Assembly: GCF_001423695.1 (NCBI RefSeq)
Contig: NZ_LMOZ01000002.1
Coordinates: 62,658-126,657, forward strand
Direction: 5' to 3'
Source of the DNA: Leifsonia sp. Leaf336
GTDB lineage: Bacteria > Actinomycetota > Actinomycetes > Actinomycetales > Microbacteriaceae
DNA length: 64,000 nucleotides
The notes under the pieces are model-generated. The model had not been told where the DNA came from, did not search any database, and saw only the letters and a list, made by a program, of their open reading frames with translations. Position numbers and translations under genes: made by a program. Shown here piece by piece: positions 44,782-52,360 of this stretch (positions within the stretch are counted from its first letter, which is position 1; each line of letters begins with the position of its first letter).

Positions 44782-45390
44782 GTGACCGAAACAGTCAAGA
44801 GGCCGGTGTCGACGTATCGACAGCAGCAGGCCGACGCCACCAAGCTCCGCATCGCGGAGGGCGCTCAGCGGCTGTTCGCGCGCGCAGGCTACGGGGCGAC
44901 AAGCATGGCGGCGATCGCGGCGGAGGCCGGGGTGGGCGACCGCACGGTCTTCGCCGTGTTCGGAAGCAAGCGCGACATCCTCAACGTCATCTGCGAGCGG
45001 TGGCTTGAACGCGCCGGAGCGCGCGAGCTCGCGAAGGCGACGTTGGCGCTCGCCGACCCGGGGGAGCGCCTCGCCGGCGCGGCGCACTGGCTGACCACGC
45101 TGTACTCCACCGACTTCGATGTCGTCCGCATCCTCGACGCGGCGAGCGACGAGGACGCGGACACGCGGTCGCTGATCGCCGGCAAGCTGCGCGGACGGAA
45201 CCGGATCATGGATCAGCTCATCGCCTCCCTCGAGCCTGAGCTGACGGTGCCGCTCGCGGATGCGCAGAGCATCTTCCGCGCGTACGCGGCGACCGGCGTC
45301 TACGGGGCGCTCGTGGTCGACGGCGGCTGGCCGCTCGCGCGGTTCGAGTCGTGGTTGCAGGAGGCGCTGGAGCGGCAGCTCATCGGCTGA
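44782..45390 (+). CDS. TetR family transcriptional regulator
   Basis: A 202-residue regulator: RIAEGAQRLFARAGYGATSM, AAIAAEAGVGDRTVFAVFGS and KRDILNVICERW make up the DNA-binding domain. The ligand domain is unassigned. It should control itself and the divergent SnoaL-like gene through the 17-bp palindrome. The GTG at 44782 is chosen because a TANNNT box ends 7 nt before it; a GTG at 44773 is the alternative. Confidence 0.87.
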   Translation: MTETVKRPVSTYRQQQADATKLRIAEGAQRLFARAGYGATSMAAIAAEAGVGDRTVFAVFGSKRDILNVICERWLERAGARELAKATLALADPGERLAGAAHWLTTLYSTDFDVVRILDAASDEDADTRSLIAGKLRGRNRIMDQLIASLEPELTVPLADAQSIFRAYAATGVYGALVVDGGWPLARFESWLQEALERQLIG

Positions 45391-45402
45391 GGCCGAACAC
45401 CC

Positions 45403-45478
45403 ATCGAGACGGCGACCAGCCTCCGCGACCTCGGGATGCTCACCGCCGATGGTGCTCAACGGCCGGCGACCCGCCCTC
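45403..45478 (+). pseudogene. Decayed duplicate of the SDR gene 3' end
   Basis: CGAGACGGCGACCAGCCTCC and the next about 30 nt match the SDR gene end at about 44117-44170 with few changes (TSLRDLGMLTADGA versus ISLRDLGMLAAHGV). The match resumes with the CAACGGCCGGCGACCCGCC segment, which corresponds to 44224-44242, with the intervening hairpin arm deleted. No start or other coding part remains. Confidence 0.7.
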
Positions 45479-45501
45479 GCATGTTTCCCCACGGGCGGTA
45501 G

Positions 45502-45554
45502 AGGGGTCGCAACACGCCGCTGTCCCGCCGGGATAGCGGCGTGTTGCGACCCCT
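45502..45554. repeat. 53-bp nested palindrome, repeat family copy 1
   Basis: A perfect 20-bp stem, AGGGGTCGCAACACGCCGCT with its complement, closes a 13-nt loop that is itself a dyad (TCCCG-C-CGGGA). It lies between the decayed SDR copy and the PucR gene end and may serve as a bidirectional terminator. Its right arm plus 10 nt (45538-45564) recurs at 49875-49901 with two mismatches, so it behaves as a dispersed intergenic repeat. Confidence 0.85.
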
Positions 45555-45566
45555 GTGACGGCCCGC

Positions 45567-46991
45567 TTACCCCCGCACCGCGCGCAGCGCCAGCCACGCC
45601 GCCGCGCGGTCGTCCGCGTCGGCGAACGACAACCCCAGCATCCCCTCGATCCGTTGCATGCGCGTCGCCAGCGTCTGCCGGTGGATGCCGAGCCGGTCGG
45701 CGGCGGCGCCCCAGGCGCCGTTCTCTGCGAGGAAGACGCGCAGCGTCTCGAGCAGGTCGCCGTGCGCGCCTGCCGGGTCGCGCAGCGGGTCGAGAAGGCG
45801 GGCGAGGCGGCGGTTGTCGGCCTCCGGGAGGCGGTCGAGCACGAACGCGATCGTCGGGATGGAGCGGTAGTGCACGACGCGTCGGCCCTCGGCGCGGGCG
45901 GCCTCCAGTGCTTGCGCCGCTTCGCTCGCGCTCGCCGCGAGGGCGTCGGTCGGCGCCGAGACGCCGATGCCCAGGAAGAGCGCGGACGCGTAGGCCTCCA
46001 CGCGCGCCCCGATCTCGTCCACGTGGTCGTCGCGGAGGAACCCGGTCACCACGCCCTGGGCCTGCGTGAGGATGTGCGCGGCGCCGAGCTCGTTGAGCCA
46101 CAGCGAGACGAGGCGCTCCACGTCGACCGACGCCGAGCGCGCGGTGAGCGCGAACGCGGTCAGCGTCGTCTCGTGCACGCCCCACCGGCGTAGCAGGGAG
46201 GTCGCGGGCTCGCCTCCCGCGAGGAGCACCTCCAGCAGCACTCCACGGCCGAGGCGCTCGGTGCGGGTGGGATCGTCGGTGCGCAGCACGAGGTCGAGCA
46301 GGGCGGCGGTCTGCGAGCCGAGCTCGCGCGCGCGGCTCGACGACTCGGTGCGCGGGCTGACGATGAGCTGCGCGGAGAGGTCCTCGCCCGGACCGACGGC
46401 GTGCACTTGGAGGGCGCGGTGGCGCACGCGGACCGGGCGGCCCAGCGCGACCGCGACCGCGTCCTGCACGTGGAGGCCTCCCGCGCCCGCGGTCGTGATC
46501 ACCTGGCCGTGACGGTCGAGCAGCACGGCCCAGCCGTCGATGCGGTGGGCAAGTTCGGCGACCACGCCCGAAACGCCTCCGCGCCGGGCCGCCAGCGTCA
46601 GCACCTTCATCGCGCTGGTGACCGCGCGGTCCTCGGCGGCCTGGTCGACCGCGAGCAGGGCGGTGAGCTGGGGGAGGAGCACCTCCTCGGGCTCAGAAGC
46701 GCCGACGACGGCCGTGACGCCGGCCTCCTCGAGTGCGTGCACGACAGCGGCGTCGTCGCTGCGCGTCACCACGACCGCGCTGCGCAGGGCGTCCGCGCGC
46801 GAGTCGTCGCCTGCGAACACCGCCGCGATCTCCGGAGCGGAGGCCACGACGAGCGTCGCGAACGACGCCCGCCCGACCAGTGAGAACTCGCTGAGCCGCA
46901 CCACGCCGTCGACGGGCGTGCCGGAGTCGACCCCGCCCACGAGCAGCCGGCCGCCGACCGAACGGGCGATGGAGGCGATATCGCGGGACAC
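45567..46991 (-). CDS. PucR/CdaR family transcriptional regulator
   Basis: A 474-residue regulator. The N-terminal PucR-like region (about 1-130) precedes a central GAF-like part. Near the C-terminus, DLLETLRVFLAENGAWGAAA and ADRLGIHRQTLATRMQRIEG form the PucR-type HTH_30 DNA-binding domain. The GTG at 46991 is chosen; 33 further codons are open upstream but lie in the promoter. It is divergent from an alcohol dehydrogenase/permease pair and most likely activates it when an amine or amino-acid-like substrate is present. Confidence 0.88.
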   Translation of the reverse strand: MSRDIASIARSVGGRLLVGGVDSGTPVDGVVRLSEFSLVGRASFATLVVASAPEIAAVFAGDDSRADALRSAVVVTRSDDAAVVHALEEAGVTAVVGASEPEEVLLPQLTALLAVDQAAEDRAVTSAMKVLTLAARRGGVSGVVAELAHRIDGWAVLLDRHGQVITTAGAGGLHVQDAVAVALGRPVRVRHRALQVHAVGPGEDLSAQLIVSPRTESSSRARELGSQTAALLDLVLRTDDPTRTERLGRGVLLEVLLAGGEPATSLLRRWGVHETTLTAFALTARSASVDVERLVSLWLNELGAAHILTQAQGVVTGFLRDDHVDEIGARVEAYASALFLGIGVSAPTDALAASASEAAQALEAARAEGRRVVHYRSIPTIAFVLDRLPEADNRRLARLLDPLRDPAGAHGDLLETLRVFLAENGAWGAAADRLGIHRQTLATRMQRIEGMLGLSFADADDRAAAWLALRAVRG

Positions 46992-47104
46992 ACGACGATT
47001 GTACGGGATGTCGAATCTCCGGCCAAACTTCACACTTTCGGTGAATGACACTCCGGGAGGCCGCCTCCTAGCATCGAGCGAGTACCGCACACGAAGGAGT
47101 ACCG

Positions 47105-48202
47105 ATGCAGGCCGTCATCTTCACCGAACCGTCCGCTCCCATCGAGGTCGCCGAGGTCGACCTCGCGGAGCCCGGGGCCGGCGAGGTGCGCGTCCGCATC
47201 GCGGCGGCGGGCGTCTGCCACTCCGACCTCCACGTCAAGCGCGGCGAATGGGACGCACCGGCTCCGCTGGTCATGGGCCACGAAGGTTCCGGCGTCGTGA
47301 CCGCGCTCGGCGAGGGCGTCAGCTCGCTCGCGATCGGCGACCATGTCGTGCTCAGCTGGGTGCCGCCGTGCGGCGAGTGCCGCTACTGCCGCTCGGGGCA
47401 CGAGGCCCGCTGCCAGAAGGTCGCGACCGTCGTCGCGCCGAAGGGCGTGCTCTTCGACGGCACCTCCCGGCTCTCGCGCGACGGCGAGACCGTGCACCAC
47501 TACCTCGGGGTGTCCTCCTTCGCCGAGGAGGTCGTCGTCCCGGCCTCCGGCGCCGTCAAGGTGCGCGACGACGCACCCCTCGACGTCATCGCGGTCGTCG
47601 GCTGCGCGGTCGCGACGGGAGTCGGCGCCGTGCTCAACACCGCCGCGGTAGAGCCGGGCTCGACCGTCGCGGTGATCGGCTGCGGCGGCGTCGGCCTCAA
47701 CGTCGTGCAGGGCGCCCGCCTCGCCGGAGCCGAGCGCATCGTCGCGATCGACGTGCTCGCCGACAAGACCCAGATGGCGCTGCAGTTCGGCGCCACCGAC
47801 CGCATCGACGCGTCGCAAGCCGACGCCGTCGAGCAGCTCTTCGACCTCATCCCGGACGGCGTCGACTACGCGTTCGACGCTATCGGCCGCACCTCCACCA
47901 CCGAGCAGGCCATCCGGATGCTCGGCCTCGGCGGCGCCGCCGTCATCGTCGGCCTTCCGCCGACGGGCGCCAAGGCCTCCTTCGAGCCGCTCGTGCTCGC
48001 GGAGGCCGACCAGCGCATCCTGGGCTCCAACTACGGCTCGGTGCGCCCCTCCATCGACATCCCCGCCCTGGTCGACCGCTACATGGACGGCCAGCTCAAG
48101 CTCGACCCGCTGATCTCGGGCCGGCGACCCCTGGCGGAAGCGGCCCAGGCCTTCGACGACCTCGAGTCGGGCTCGGTGCTGCGCACCCTGCTCATCCCGT
48201 AA
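47105..48202 (+). CDS. Zinc-dependent alcohol dehydrogenase
   Basis: A 365-residue class III-like MDR enzyme. Catalytic zinc ligands Cys38 (GVCHSDLH) and His59/Glu60 (GHEGSG); the structural zinc lobe has Cys89, 92, 95 and 103 (CGECRYCRSGHEARC). The nucleotide site is VAVIGCGGVGLNVVQGARLA. An aldehyde/alcohol oxidoreductase using NAD or, as in several actinobacterial relatives, a bound mycothiol-type or nicotinoprotein system. AAGGAG precedes the ATG. An APC permease follows in 70 nt. Confidence 0.92.
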   Translation: MQAVIFTEPSAPIEVAEVDLAEPGAGEVRVRIAAAGVCHSDLHVKRGEWDAPAPLVMGHEGSGVVTALGEGVSSLAIGDHVVLSWVPPCGECRYCRSGHEARCQKVATVVAPKGVLFDGTSRLSRDGETVHHYLGVSSFAEEVVVPASGAVKVRDDAPLDVIAVVGCAVATGVGAVLNTAAVEPGSTVAVIGCGGVGLNVVQGARLAGAERIVAIDVLADKTQMALQFGATDRIDASQADAVEQLFDLIPDGVDYAFDAIGRTSTTEQAIRMLGLGGAAVIVGLPPTGAKASFEPLVLAEADQRILGSNYGSVRPSIDIPALVDRYMDGQLKLDPLISGRRPLAEAAQAFDDLESGSVLRTLLIP

Positions 48203-48272
48203 CGCCCGTCACAACGCCCCACCCGAACGCCCCCACCAGAACGCTCCACCCGAACAGACTCACAGGAGAGCC

Positions 48273-49709
48273 ATGTCAACCACCCAGAGCAAGGCGGCGA
48301 CCCCGGCCGCCGACGCCGGCCTCCGGCACGGCGTCATGAGCGGCCCCGAGCTGGCCGCCCAGGCGATCGCCAACATCGCCCCCAGCGCCGTCATCGCCTT
48401 CACCGCCGCCGCGATCTTCGTCGGCGCGGGCAACGGCACCATCTACTCCTTCCTGCTGGCGACCATCGTCATCCTGTGCGTGGGCTACTGCGTCGTGGTC
48501 TTCGCCCGCAAGCACGCGTCGGCCGGCTCGCTCTACACGTACGTCGCCAAGGGCCTCGGCCCGACCGGCGCCTACCTGGCCGGCGTCACACTCGTCATCG
48601 GGTGCTGGGGCATCGCCGCCGGCTCGCTGGGCGGCGCGGTGTCGTACTTCAACCAGTTCCTCGTGCTGCTCGGGGTGCCGGCGGGAGGCGCCGGCTGGTA
48701 CATCGGGCTGGCGATCGTGCTCGGCGGCCTGGCGACGCTCTTCACCATCCGCGGCATCCGGCTCTCGGCGCGCGTGTCGCTGGTGCTGGAGCTGGTCTCG
48801 GTCACGATCATCACCATCCTGCTGATCGCCGCGCTGGTCTGGGCCGGGCCGAGCGCCTGGGACCCCGCCCAGGTGATCGCGCAGGGCTCGTCGTTCCAGG
48901 GCGTCGCCGCCGGCATGGTGCTCGGCATCCTCGGCTTCGTCGGCTTCTCGTCGGCCGACGCGCTCGGCCGCGAGGCCAAGAACCCGTACACCGCCATCCC
49001 GCGCGCCATCATGTGGAGCGCCGTCGTCGTCGGCGTGCTCTACGTGTTCGCCGCGTACACGCAGATCGCCGTGCTGCACGAGCACCTCGCGACCAGCGCC
49101 AGCCCGCTGGAGGACATCGCCAAGCTGATCGGGATGCCGTCGTGGTTCGCGCCCATCCTGACCTTCGGCGTCGGCGCCTCCTTCTTCGCCGTCGTGGTCG
49201 CCCCGCTCAACGTCGTCGGCCGGGTCATGTACGTGATGGGCAAGGAGGGCGTCCTCCCCGAGCGATTCGGCCGCACCCACGAGCGCCACCTCACGCCGCA
49301 CCGCGTCCTGCTGGTCGCCGGGCCCGCAGCTATTCTGCTCGACGTGATCCTGCTGGCCGTCGGCTCCGACCCGATGGACATCACGGTCTGGGTGGACACG
49401 TACGGCACCTACGGCTACATGGTCGCCTACGCGCTCGTCGCGATCGCGTGCATCGCCTACACGCGCCGCGCCGGCATGCCGAACAAGCTCGTCTGGGTGT
49501 GCGCGGTCGTCGCTGTCGCCGCGATGGCCTACGTGTTCTTCGCGAACGTCTGGCCGGTGCCGGCCTTCCCGCTCAACGTCATCCCGTATCTGTTCGTGCT
49601 GACCCTGGCCGCGGCCGTGCTCTGGTTCGTGTACCTGAAGCGCCGCCGTCCGGAGGTCATCCAGAACATCGGCAACACCGAGACGGACGCGCTGGAGGGA
49701 GTCGGGTAA
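48273..49709 (+). CDS. APC family amino-acid/amine permease
   Basis: A 478-residue, 12-helix transporter. NIAPSAVIAFTAAAIFVGAG is helix 1 with the unwound substrate segment. FVGFSSADALGREAKNPYTA and the C-terminal VIPYLFVLTLAAAVLWFVYL follow. It resembles the ethanolamine/GABA-like branch of APC carriers. ACAGGAGAG before the ATG. With the dehydrogenase and PucR it suggests uptake and oxidation of an amino alcohol or amine; the substrate is not determined. Confidence 0.88.
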   Translation: MSTTQSKAATPAADAGLRHGVMSGPELAAQAIANIAPSAVIAFTAAAIFVGAGNGTIYSFLLATIVILCVGYCVVVFARKHASAGSLYTYVAKGLGPTGAYLAGVTLVIGCWGIAAGSLGGAVSYFNQFLVLLGVPAGGAGWYIGLAIVLGGLATLFTIRGIRLSARVSLVLELVSVTIITILLIAALVWAGPSAWDPAQVIAQGSSFQGVAAGMVLGILGFVGFSSADALGREAKNPYTAIPRAIMWSAVVVGVLYVFAAYTQIAVLHEHLATSASPLEDIAKLIGMPSWFAPILTFGVGASFFAVVVAPLNVVGRVMYVMGKEGVLPERFGRTHERHLTPHRVLLVAGPAAILLDVILLAVGSDPMDITVWVDTYGTYGYMVAYALVAIACIAYTRRAGMPNKLVWVCAVVAVAAMAYVFFANVWPVPAFPLNVIPYLFVLTLAAAVLWFVYLKRRRPEVIQNIGNTETDALEGVG

Positions 49710-49769
49710 TCCCGCCGGCGAACGACTCCCGTGCCGGCCGCACCCCCTCGGCCGTCGCGGGTCCTACTG

Positions 49770-49803
49770 AAGCGGGCCGCCTCTCTCGAGAGACGGCCCG
49801 CTT
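49770..49803 (+). terminator. Transcription terminator after the permease
   Basis: AAGCGGGCCG and CGGCCCGCTT form a perfect outer stem; TCTCTCGAGAGA extends it inside. Located 61 nt after the permease stop. Confidence 0.8.
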
Positions 49804-49838
49804 CGGCAGTCGGAGGGCAAGACCAGGCCGGGCCTCAC

Positions 49839-49901
49839 AGGGGTCACGACTCGCCACTAACCTGCCAGCGCAACGGCGTGTTGCGTCCCCTATGACGGCC
49901 C
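49839..49901. repeat. Repeat family copy 2 (degenerate left arm)
   Basis: GGCGTGTTGCGTCCCCTATG and the following GACGGCCC (49875-49901) match 45538-45564 with two differences. The left arm AGGGGTCACGACTCGCC is a decayed form of AGGGGTCGCAACACGCC, so the hairpin is weakened. Same relation to a downstream minus-strand gene as copy 1. Confidence 0.75.
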
Positions 49902-49927
49902 ATCCCGCGATTACTCACGTCTCGGCG

Positions 49928-50842
49928 TCAGGCGCGGGGAAGGAGGGGCATCAGCATCTCGACGATCAGTTGCGCGGACGTGCTGAACCGGTCGGTGGGG
50001 TCGTGCTCCAGCTCACTGATCTGGAGGCCGACCACCCGCTCCCGGGCGAGGGTCCGGGCGGTCTCGACGACCGTGTCGATCGTCAGGCCGTCGGCGACCT
50101 GGAAGTCGGTGGGGACGATGCCCGGTCGCAGCACGTCGGCCGAGAAGTGCACGAACACCTCGCGGCCCGCGATGGTTGCGGCGAGCTCCTCCTGCATCCG
50201 CGGGCCGGCGGCGATGTTGCGGATGGGGGAGTTGGCGATCACGTGCTTCTCGGCCCTGTCGAGGTCGCGGGCGCCGAGCAGCACGACGTTCGCCAAAGCG
50301 AGGTCGCCCCCGTGGCCGGACGCCCAGAGGCCGCTCGCCCCGGCGAGAGCCATCCCGCTCAGGTCGCCCGTGCGGGTGGTGCCCGGCGTGTGCAGGCAGG
50401 GGTGGGCTCCCATCCAGACCACCGCAGCGTTCGGGAACGCCCGCGCGACGGCGGGAAGGGTGGCGATGGCAGCCGCGTTGCGTGTCACGCAGAACGAGCT
50501 GAACCGGCTGGTCTGAAGCGACCGCGCGGCCCGCTCGCTCAGGGCGTCCAGCTCGGGACGCGACTGCTGGAGGGCGGAACGCCAGCCGAGGCTGCGAGCC
50601 TCCGAGGCGGATCCCTCGCCCACCACCGCGGTCGGTGAGTCCAGGCGCCGGCCGAGCTCGCGGGCGAGCGCGAGCGTCGCCTGCCGGGCGCGGTCGTTGT
50701 GGCCCGAGACGCCGTCCACGAACGCGGTGACCGTGGCGGGGGAGAGGCGTGAGGCGTGGGAGGCGCTGACCGTCCCCTGGGCACCGACGGCGCGCGGGCG
50801 CGCGGCGGCCTGTGTCGGGGAGAGGTCGACGACGGAGTTCAT
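49928..50842 (-). CDS. Ureohydrolase (arginase)-fold protein lacking most metal ligands
   Basis: A 304-residue protein that aligns by motif with the arginase/agmatinase family. AVVWMGAHPCLHTPGTTRTG corresponds to the family's W-x-D-A-H-x-D-x-N-T-P stretch, but both Asp ligands are Gly and Cys. VFVHFSADVLRPGIVP corresponds to H-V-D-x-D-x-L-D-P-G, with Ser, Asp and Arg at the three Asp positions. The GGDH loop is replaced by CVTRNAA. Only one His and one Asp of the usual six remain, so a dinuclear manganese site is not expected. It may be a pseudoenzyme or a metal-free binding protein. ATG at 50842 with weak AAAGG upstream. Confidence 0.72.
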   Translation of the reverse strand: MNSVVDLSPTQAAARPRAVGAQGTVSASHASRLSPATVTAFVDGVSGHNDRARQATLALARELGRRLDSPTAVVGEGSASEARSLGWRSALQQSRPELDALSERAARSLQTSRFSSFCVTRNAAAIATLPAVARAFPNAAVVWMGAHPCLHTPGTTRTGDLSGMALAGASGLWASGHGGDLALANVVLLGARDLDRAEKHVIANSPIRNIAAGPRMQEELAATIAGREVFVHFSADVLRPGIVPTDFQVADGLTIDTVVETARTLARERVVGLQISELEHDPTDRFSTSAQLIVEMLMPLLPRA

Positions 50843-51088
50843 TTCAACCGGCGCCTTTCGGGTCAGCGCATGGGAACGATGAGCCCAGAATAGTCGGAGC
50901 CGCGCAGACGGAGGTCCACCCAGAACTGGTGTCGCCCGGCCGGGGCACGTGACCGCGGCAGTGCCGCCGCGGTGCCCACGCGGTCTGCCTTGTGGCGGCC
51001 GGCGCAGGCTCCTATCGTGGCGTGTGTTACGGCACGGTGGTCTGAGGCGACCTGCCTCTCTCGTGTCGGCGGGAGGTGGGTGCGCGTG

Positions 51089-51523
51089 ATGGATGAGACC
51101 AGTCAGATGATGTCCATGATGAGCGAGTCGGCCCAGGGGCCGATGGCGGGCATGGACATGGCGATGGTGCAGCGATGTATCGAAGCGTGCTCGGCCTGCG
51201 AGCAGGCGTGCACGATGTGCGCGGGCTCGATGATGTCGATGGAGGGCATGTCCGGTTCCGCGATGTGCATGAGCTGCGCCGAGATGTGCAACACCATGAT
51301 GCGGATGATGCTGCGCCCGATGCCGATGCCGATGAACGACATGGACATGGCCGCCATGATGGCCATGCTGCAGGCCACGTCGGCGATGTGCCGGGCGTGC
51401 GCGGCCGACTGCGGTTCGATGGAGGGCAGCGCGACGGCGTCGATGTGCGCTCAGGTCTGCACGAACTGCGCCGACGCCTGCGACGCGATGATGGCGTCGA
51501 TGAAGCCGATGATGACGGCCTGA
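51089..51523 (+). CDS. Met/Cys-rich four-helix-bundle copper-binding protein candidate
   Basis: A 144-residue protein with about 32 Met and 13 Cys. Cys sit in helical spacing: CIEACSACEQACTMC, CMSCAEMC, CRACAADC and CAQVCTNCADAC, which would line the core of a four-helix bundle as in bacterial Csp copper-storage proteins. Met clusters (QMMSMMSES, MNDMDMAAMMAML, MRPMPMPM-like) could bind Cu(I) too. There is no signal peptide, so cytosolic storage is likely. A short GTG extension to 51086 is possible; GGGAGG lies upstream. Confidence 0.82.
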   Translation: MDETSQMMSMMSESAQGPMAGMDMAMVQRCIEACSACEQACTMCAGSMMSMEGMSGSAMCMSCAEMCNTMMRMMLRPMPMPMNDMDMAAMMAMLQATSAMCRACAADCGSMEGSATASMCAQVCTNCADACDAMMASMKPMMTA

Positions 51524-51568
51524 GATTCGGAGGTCAGCGACTCGGAGGTCAGCGACTCGGAGGTCAGC
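51524..51568. repeat. Three tandem 15-bp repeats
   Basis: Units GATTCGGAGGTCAGC, GACTCGGAGGTCAGC and GACTCGGAGGTCAGC follow directly after the copper-protein stop, and the third reaches the stop of the convergent gene. One base differs in the first unit. Confidence 0.9.
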
Positions 51569-51896
51569 GCGCGAGGCTGACGTTGAGGAGCTCGTCACCG
51601 ACGGCGAGCACGCCGTAGAGCGCGTGCACGGCGACGGGGGCTCCCGTCGTCAGCACCGCGCGGAGGTCGTCGAAGTGCCAGCAGCGGAGGGCCTCCCCGG
51701 TCAGCCTGGCGAGCTCGATCCGGCCGTCCTCGTGCGCCGCGACGACGAACGCGTCGACCCAGTGCGATGGCGTCGCGATCGCAGCTTGCCGGGCGATGGG
51801 GTGGAGGGCGTAGCCATCGTCGAACATCTCCGCGCCCTGCCCGGAGGCGGCCCGGAGCAGGGCATCCTTCGCGGTGGGGCTGGGCTGACGGGTCAC
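51564..51896 (-). CDS. Hypothetical protein
   Basis: A 110-residue soluble protein: GALHPIARQAAIATPSHWVD-like middle, then AFVVAAHEDGRIELARLTGE and VALHALYGVLAVGDELLNVS-like strands, pointing to an alpha+beta fold. I recognise no family. Convergent with the copper-type protein, separated only by tandem repeats, and upstream of it is a 128-nt gap. Confidence 0.6.
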   Translation of the reverse strand: MTRQPSPTAKDALLRAASGQGAEMFDDGYALHPIARQAAIATPSHWVDAFVVAAHEDGRIELARLTGEALRCWHFDDLRAVLTTGAPVAVHALYGVLAVGDELLNVSLAR

Positions 51897-52024
51897 GATG
51901 TCCTTCTCACGGTCGGCGGTATCGCGCGAGCCGCGATGAATCGAGGATAGATACCGCCGACGCGCCCGTCACTTCGGGCGTCACACGGTGAAACATCCGC
52001 GCCGCTCGGAGATCGCCCGTCGCT

Positions 52025-52360
52025 TCACTCGCGCGACCGCATCGTCAGGCACCGCTCCCGCATCGCAAGGAACAGCGGAAGCGCGAAGGCGAGGGCGACG
52101 ACCGGGATCAGTACGATGTAGACCCACACGAAGCGCATCCCGATGCGGCGCGACTCGATCACCATGAACACGGCGGAGGCGATCGCGGCGATCAGGACGT
52201 CGATCGTCAGCGACAGCACCGCCGGGCCGCTGCCGACCCAGTCGCCGACGTAGTCGCGGTGGGTCGCGATGGCGATCACGTTGAACGTCCACGTGCCGAT
52301 CAGGCCGAGCAGGGCCAGGACGAGGTAGGCGGTCGCGCGGCCGTTCCAGCGGGCGGTCAT
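52025..52360 (-). CDS. DUF2834-like small membrane protein
   Basis: A 111-residue protein with three hydrophobic helices: AYLVLALLGLIGTWTFNVIA, LSLTIDVLIAAIASAVFMVI and FVWVYIVLIPVVALAFALPL. LIGTWTFN and the E-x-R-R-I-G loop after helix 2 match the DUF2834 pattern. Function unknown. It overlaps the preceding membrane-protein gene by 4 nt and so belongs to the MerR-headed unit. Confidence 0.78.
   Translation of the reverse strand: MTARWNGRATAYLVLALLGLIGTWTFNVIAIATHRDYVGDWVGSGPAVLSLTIDVLIAAIASAVFMVIESRRIGMRFVWVYIVLIPVVALAFALPLFLAMRERCLTMRSRE

Noticed and set aside
51524-51568. CRISPR-like array
   Set aside because: Three adjoining 15-bp units without spacers and no cas genes; a simple tandem repeat.
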